From positions 1-8,473 of the forward strand of contig CAMLFP010000243.1 in NCBI GenBank assembly GCA_946479335.1: a DNA stretch of 8,473 nucleotides. The letters are read 5' to 3'. The position numbers were made by a program, and so were the translations under genes. The notes under the pieces were generated by a model that saw only the letters and a list, made by a program, of their open reading frames with translations, did no database searches and was not told where the DNA came from. This document shows, in pieces, positions 7,242 through 8,473 of the stretch; the first letter of the stretch is position 1; every line of letters starts with the position of its first letter. This stretch comes from an uncultured Archangium sp. Lineage in GTDB: Bacteria > Myxococcota > Myxococcia > Myxococcales > Myxococcaceae.

Positions 7242-7626
7242 ACACGCAGGTCAGGCCGCCATCTTCGGAGCCGCAGCGCTTCGGCGCCTCGCACTCGTAG
7301 ATGGCGGTCAGCACGTGGTCCATGCACTGCAGAATCTGCGTGCCGCCGTCGGGCTCGCAGCGCACGCGGCCCTCGGAGGTCGGCGCGCAGAAGTCGCCGC
7401 CGGTGTTGCCGGTGGTGTCGCAGAACGTGGTGTCGCCATTCTGCGAGCACCCCTGCGGGCCGTGGCAGTCACTGAAGATGACCCACTTGCCGTTGATGCA
7501 CTGGAGCAACCGGCCGGTGCCCGTCTCGCAGGTGTCACCGTCGGAGCTCGCGCACGCGCCGTCGGCGAACGGGGCCATCGCGGGCGCGCACGCCACGAGC
7601 AGCAGAATGGGGAGCCAGCGCTTCAA
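7237..7626 (-). CDS. Small lipoprotein with two tandem six-cysteine modules
   Basis: This 129-aa protein starts at TTG 7626 with a lipoprotein signal: K2 R3, hydrophobic WLPILLLV, and the lipobox L10-V-A-C13. The mature protein would begin at lipid-modified C13. After it are exactly 12 cysteines in two matching sets: C25, 33, 43, 54, 60, 69 and C80, 90, 101, 112, 118, 127. The last three spacings are identical in both (10, 5 and 8 residues between cysteines), and both sets share an LQC motif at the third cysteine (RLLQC, QILQC). This points to an internal duplication of a disulphide-stabilised module of about 55 residues. Function is unknown; an envelope location is inferred. TTG is chosen because no ATG or GTG gives a sensible signal peptide in this frame. 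The gene is divergent from aroK across 35 bp. Confidence 0.85.
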   Translation of the reverse strand: MKRWLPILLLVACAPAMAPFADGACASSDGDTCETGTGRLLQCINGKWVIFSDCHGPQGCSQNGDTTFCDTTGNTGGDFCAPTSEGRVRCEPDGGTQILQCMDHVLTAIYECEAPKRCGSEDGGLTCVY

Positions 7627-7640
7627 GGTGCGGGAGAAGG

Positions 7641-7656
7641 TAGCGCGTCTTCGCTA
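7641..7656. promoter_or_regulatory. Inverted repeat in the 35-bp divergent gap before aroK
   Basis: TAGCG-CGTCTT-CGCTA is a 5-bp perfect inverted repeat with a 6-nt spacer, in the middle of the gap (7627-7661) between the divergent lipoprotein and aroK starts. The position would suit an operator acting on both genes, but the arms are short and no promoter elements are clear. No Shine-Dalgarno sequence is seen at the expected distance before either start. Confidence 0.3.
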
Positions 7657-7661
7657 AACAC

Positions 7662-8473
7662 GTGACCGTGACGCTCTTCGCGCAGGTGGACGCCCGGCTG
7701 CAGGACGCGCTCCTCGCGGAGTTCGCGCGCCGGCGCGGCGAGCGGCTCGACGGCATTCCGCGCGGAGTGACGGTGGTGCTGGCCGGCCATCGCGCCGCCG
7801 GCAAGTCGACGCTGCTGCCCCACGTCGCGCGGGCGCTCGGGCGCGACGGCCTCGACCTCGACGTGGAGCTCGCGTGCCGCAGTGGACGGGCGCTGCGCGA
7901 GTGGTTGGTGGAAGACGAGCGCGGCTTCCGCGAGGCGGAGCGCGAGGTGTTCTTGTCGCTGCCGCGCGGCGCGGTGGTGTCGGTGGGTGGCGGGTTCCTC
8001 TCGCTGCACCGCAGCGCGCTGCAGGGCTGCCTCGTGGTCGAGGTGCCCATCTCCTTCGAGACGTACGCAGAGCGGCTGCGCGCTGACTCCACGCGGCCGC
8101 GGCTGCGCCCGGAGCTGACGCTCGAGGAAGAACTGCGCGAGGTGTACGCGGAGCGCAGCGAGCGCCACGCGCAGGCGCGACCGATGTCGCTGGTGGAGTT
8201 CGCGCTGCGGCTGGAGCGTGGTCCGCGGGCGCGGCGGGTGGTGACGTTGCCTCCGGGCGCGGCGCTGGAGCCCTTCGCGTGGGCGGCGCGGCACGCGGGC
8301 GCGGAGCTGCTGGAGGTGCGCAGCGACCTTCACCCCGTGGAGCTGGACCTCTTGCCGGCGTCACGCGCGTTGCCGCTGCTGGTGGCGCAGCGCACGGCCG
8401 CACCGTTGCCGGCGTCGTGGCTGAAAGTGGCGGCGCTGGTCGACACCGAACTCCCTCTCCCGCGGGGAGAGGG
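7662..8473 (+). CDS. aroK: Shikimate kinase fused to type I 3-dehydroquinate dehydratase (3' partial)
   Basis: Translating from GTG 7662 gives 270 codons with no stop to the window end. Residues about 36-175 are shikimate kinase, which phosphorylates shikimate with ATP: Walker A GHRAAGKST (42-50), DLD (65-67) for Mg and shikimate, SGR (74-76), FR (89-90), the GGG loop (109-111), lid RPRL (145-148) and R159-x-x-Y. From about 190 a second domain begins with GAELLEVRSD (213-222) and PLLVAQRT (238-245), matching the ElRxD and R-T strands of type I dehydroquinate dehydratase (AroD). The protein is therefore bifunctional or larger. A short N-terminal extension (1-35) precedes the kinase. An in-frame TAG at 7641 limits upstream starts; GTG 7668 is an alternative. 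The opposite strand has long open frames here, but they carry no recognisable motifs. The catalytic lysine and histidine of AroD lie beyond the window. Confidence 0.92.
   Translation, partial: MTVTLFAQVDARLQDALLAEFARRRGERLDGIPRGVTVVLAGHRAAGKSTLLPHVARALGRDGLDLDVELACRSGRALREWLVEDERGFREAEREVFLSLPRGAVVSVGGGFLSLHRSALQGCLVVEVPISFETYAERLRADSTRPRLRPELTLEEELREVYAERSERHAQARPMSLVEFALRLERGPRARRVVTLPPGAALEPFAWAARHAGAELLEVRSDLHPVELDLLPASRALPLLVAQRTAAPLPASWLKVAALVDTELPLPRGE
8453..8473. repeat. Palindromic repeat (REP-like) at the window edge inside the aroK-aroD frame
   Basis: Arms CCCTCTCCC (8453-8461) and GGGAGAGGG (8465-8473) are perfect 9-bp complements around a GCG spacer, and the window ends exactly at the arm boundary. 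Palindromes of this CCCTCTCC/GGAGAGGG type are widely dispersed in GC-rich proteobacterial genomes. Here it is read in frame as LPLPRGE. Whether it is a dispersed element or native coding sequence cannot be settled without the downstream bases. Confidence 0.5.

Noticed and set aside
7659..7664. CACGTG hexamer overlapping the aroK start as a regulator site
   Set aside because: A six-base palindrome that includes the GTG start codon is expected by chance, and nothing else supports it.
7623..8403. Minus-strand open frames at 8403-7654 and 8333-7623
   Set aside because: The plus strand in this interval encodes shikimate kinase with every signature motif. The minus-strand products are low-complexity Arg/Ala/Pro or Arg/His proteins with no motif.

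Overview
The window is GC-rich DNA that reads as myxobacterial (Myxococcota, probably the Myxococcus/Archangium side). The grounds are the base composition, strong G/C preference at third codon positions, two 'Myxococcus cysteine-rich' modules in a very large exported protein, a small cysteine-rich lipoprotein, and a low-complexity Gly/Thr linker of a kind common in exported proteins of this group. The genus cannot be fixed from the sequence alone.

Layout. (1) 1-3959, plus strand: the 3' part of a giant exported protein. It runs from a Gly/Thr repeat linker through two Cys-rich modules, a metal-dependent amidohydrolase domain with all expected metal ligands, two thrombospondin type 3 calcium-binding repeats, an OB-like domain and Ig-like domains to a C-terminal lamin-tail domain. 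A strong intrinsic terminator follows at 3988-4024. (2) About 4037-4470: a gene-free tandem array with a basic period near 46 bp, built from two alternating unit types (A and B). Its last copy runs into the 3' end of the next gene. (3) 6061-4433, minus strand: a two-gene unit, a TetR/AcrR-type repressor followed after 6 bp by a divergent HemF-like (oxygen-dependent coproporphyrinogen III oxidase family) protein that has lost several canonical active-site residues. (4) 6126-7232, plus strand, divergent from the repressor across 64 bp: a membrane-anchored protein with a very acidic Asp/Pro linker and a domain resembling the N-terminal part of DUF2314-type proteins. (5) 7626-7237, minus strand, convergent with the previous gene: a small lipoprotein made of two six-cysteine modules. 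(6) 7662 to the window end, plus strand: a shikimate kinase fused to the start of a type I 3-dehydroquinate dehydratase. This frame stays open to the last base.

Working together: the TetR gene and the HemF-like gene form an apparent operon, so the repressor may control a tetrapyrrole-related reaction, and it may also act on the divergent membrane-protein gene. The aroK-aroD fusion is central aromatic metabolism. The large amidohydrolase protein and the small lipoprotein belong to the cell envelope or secretome. I see no phage, transposase, CRISPR, RNA gene or defence system. The least explained items are the A/B tandem array and its incorporation into the HemF-like C-terminus, the altered HemF active site, the duplicated six-Cys module, and a palindromic repeat lying inside the aroK-aroD reading frame.
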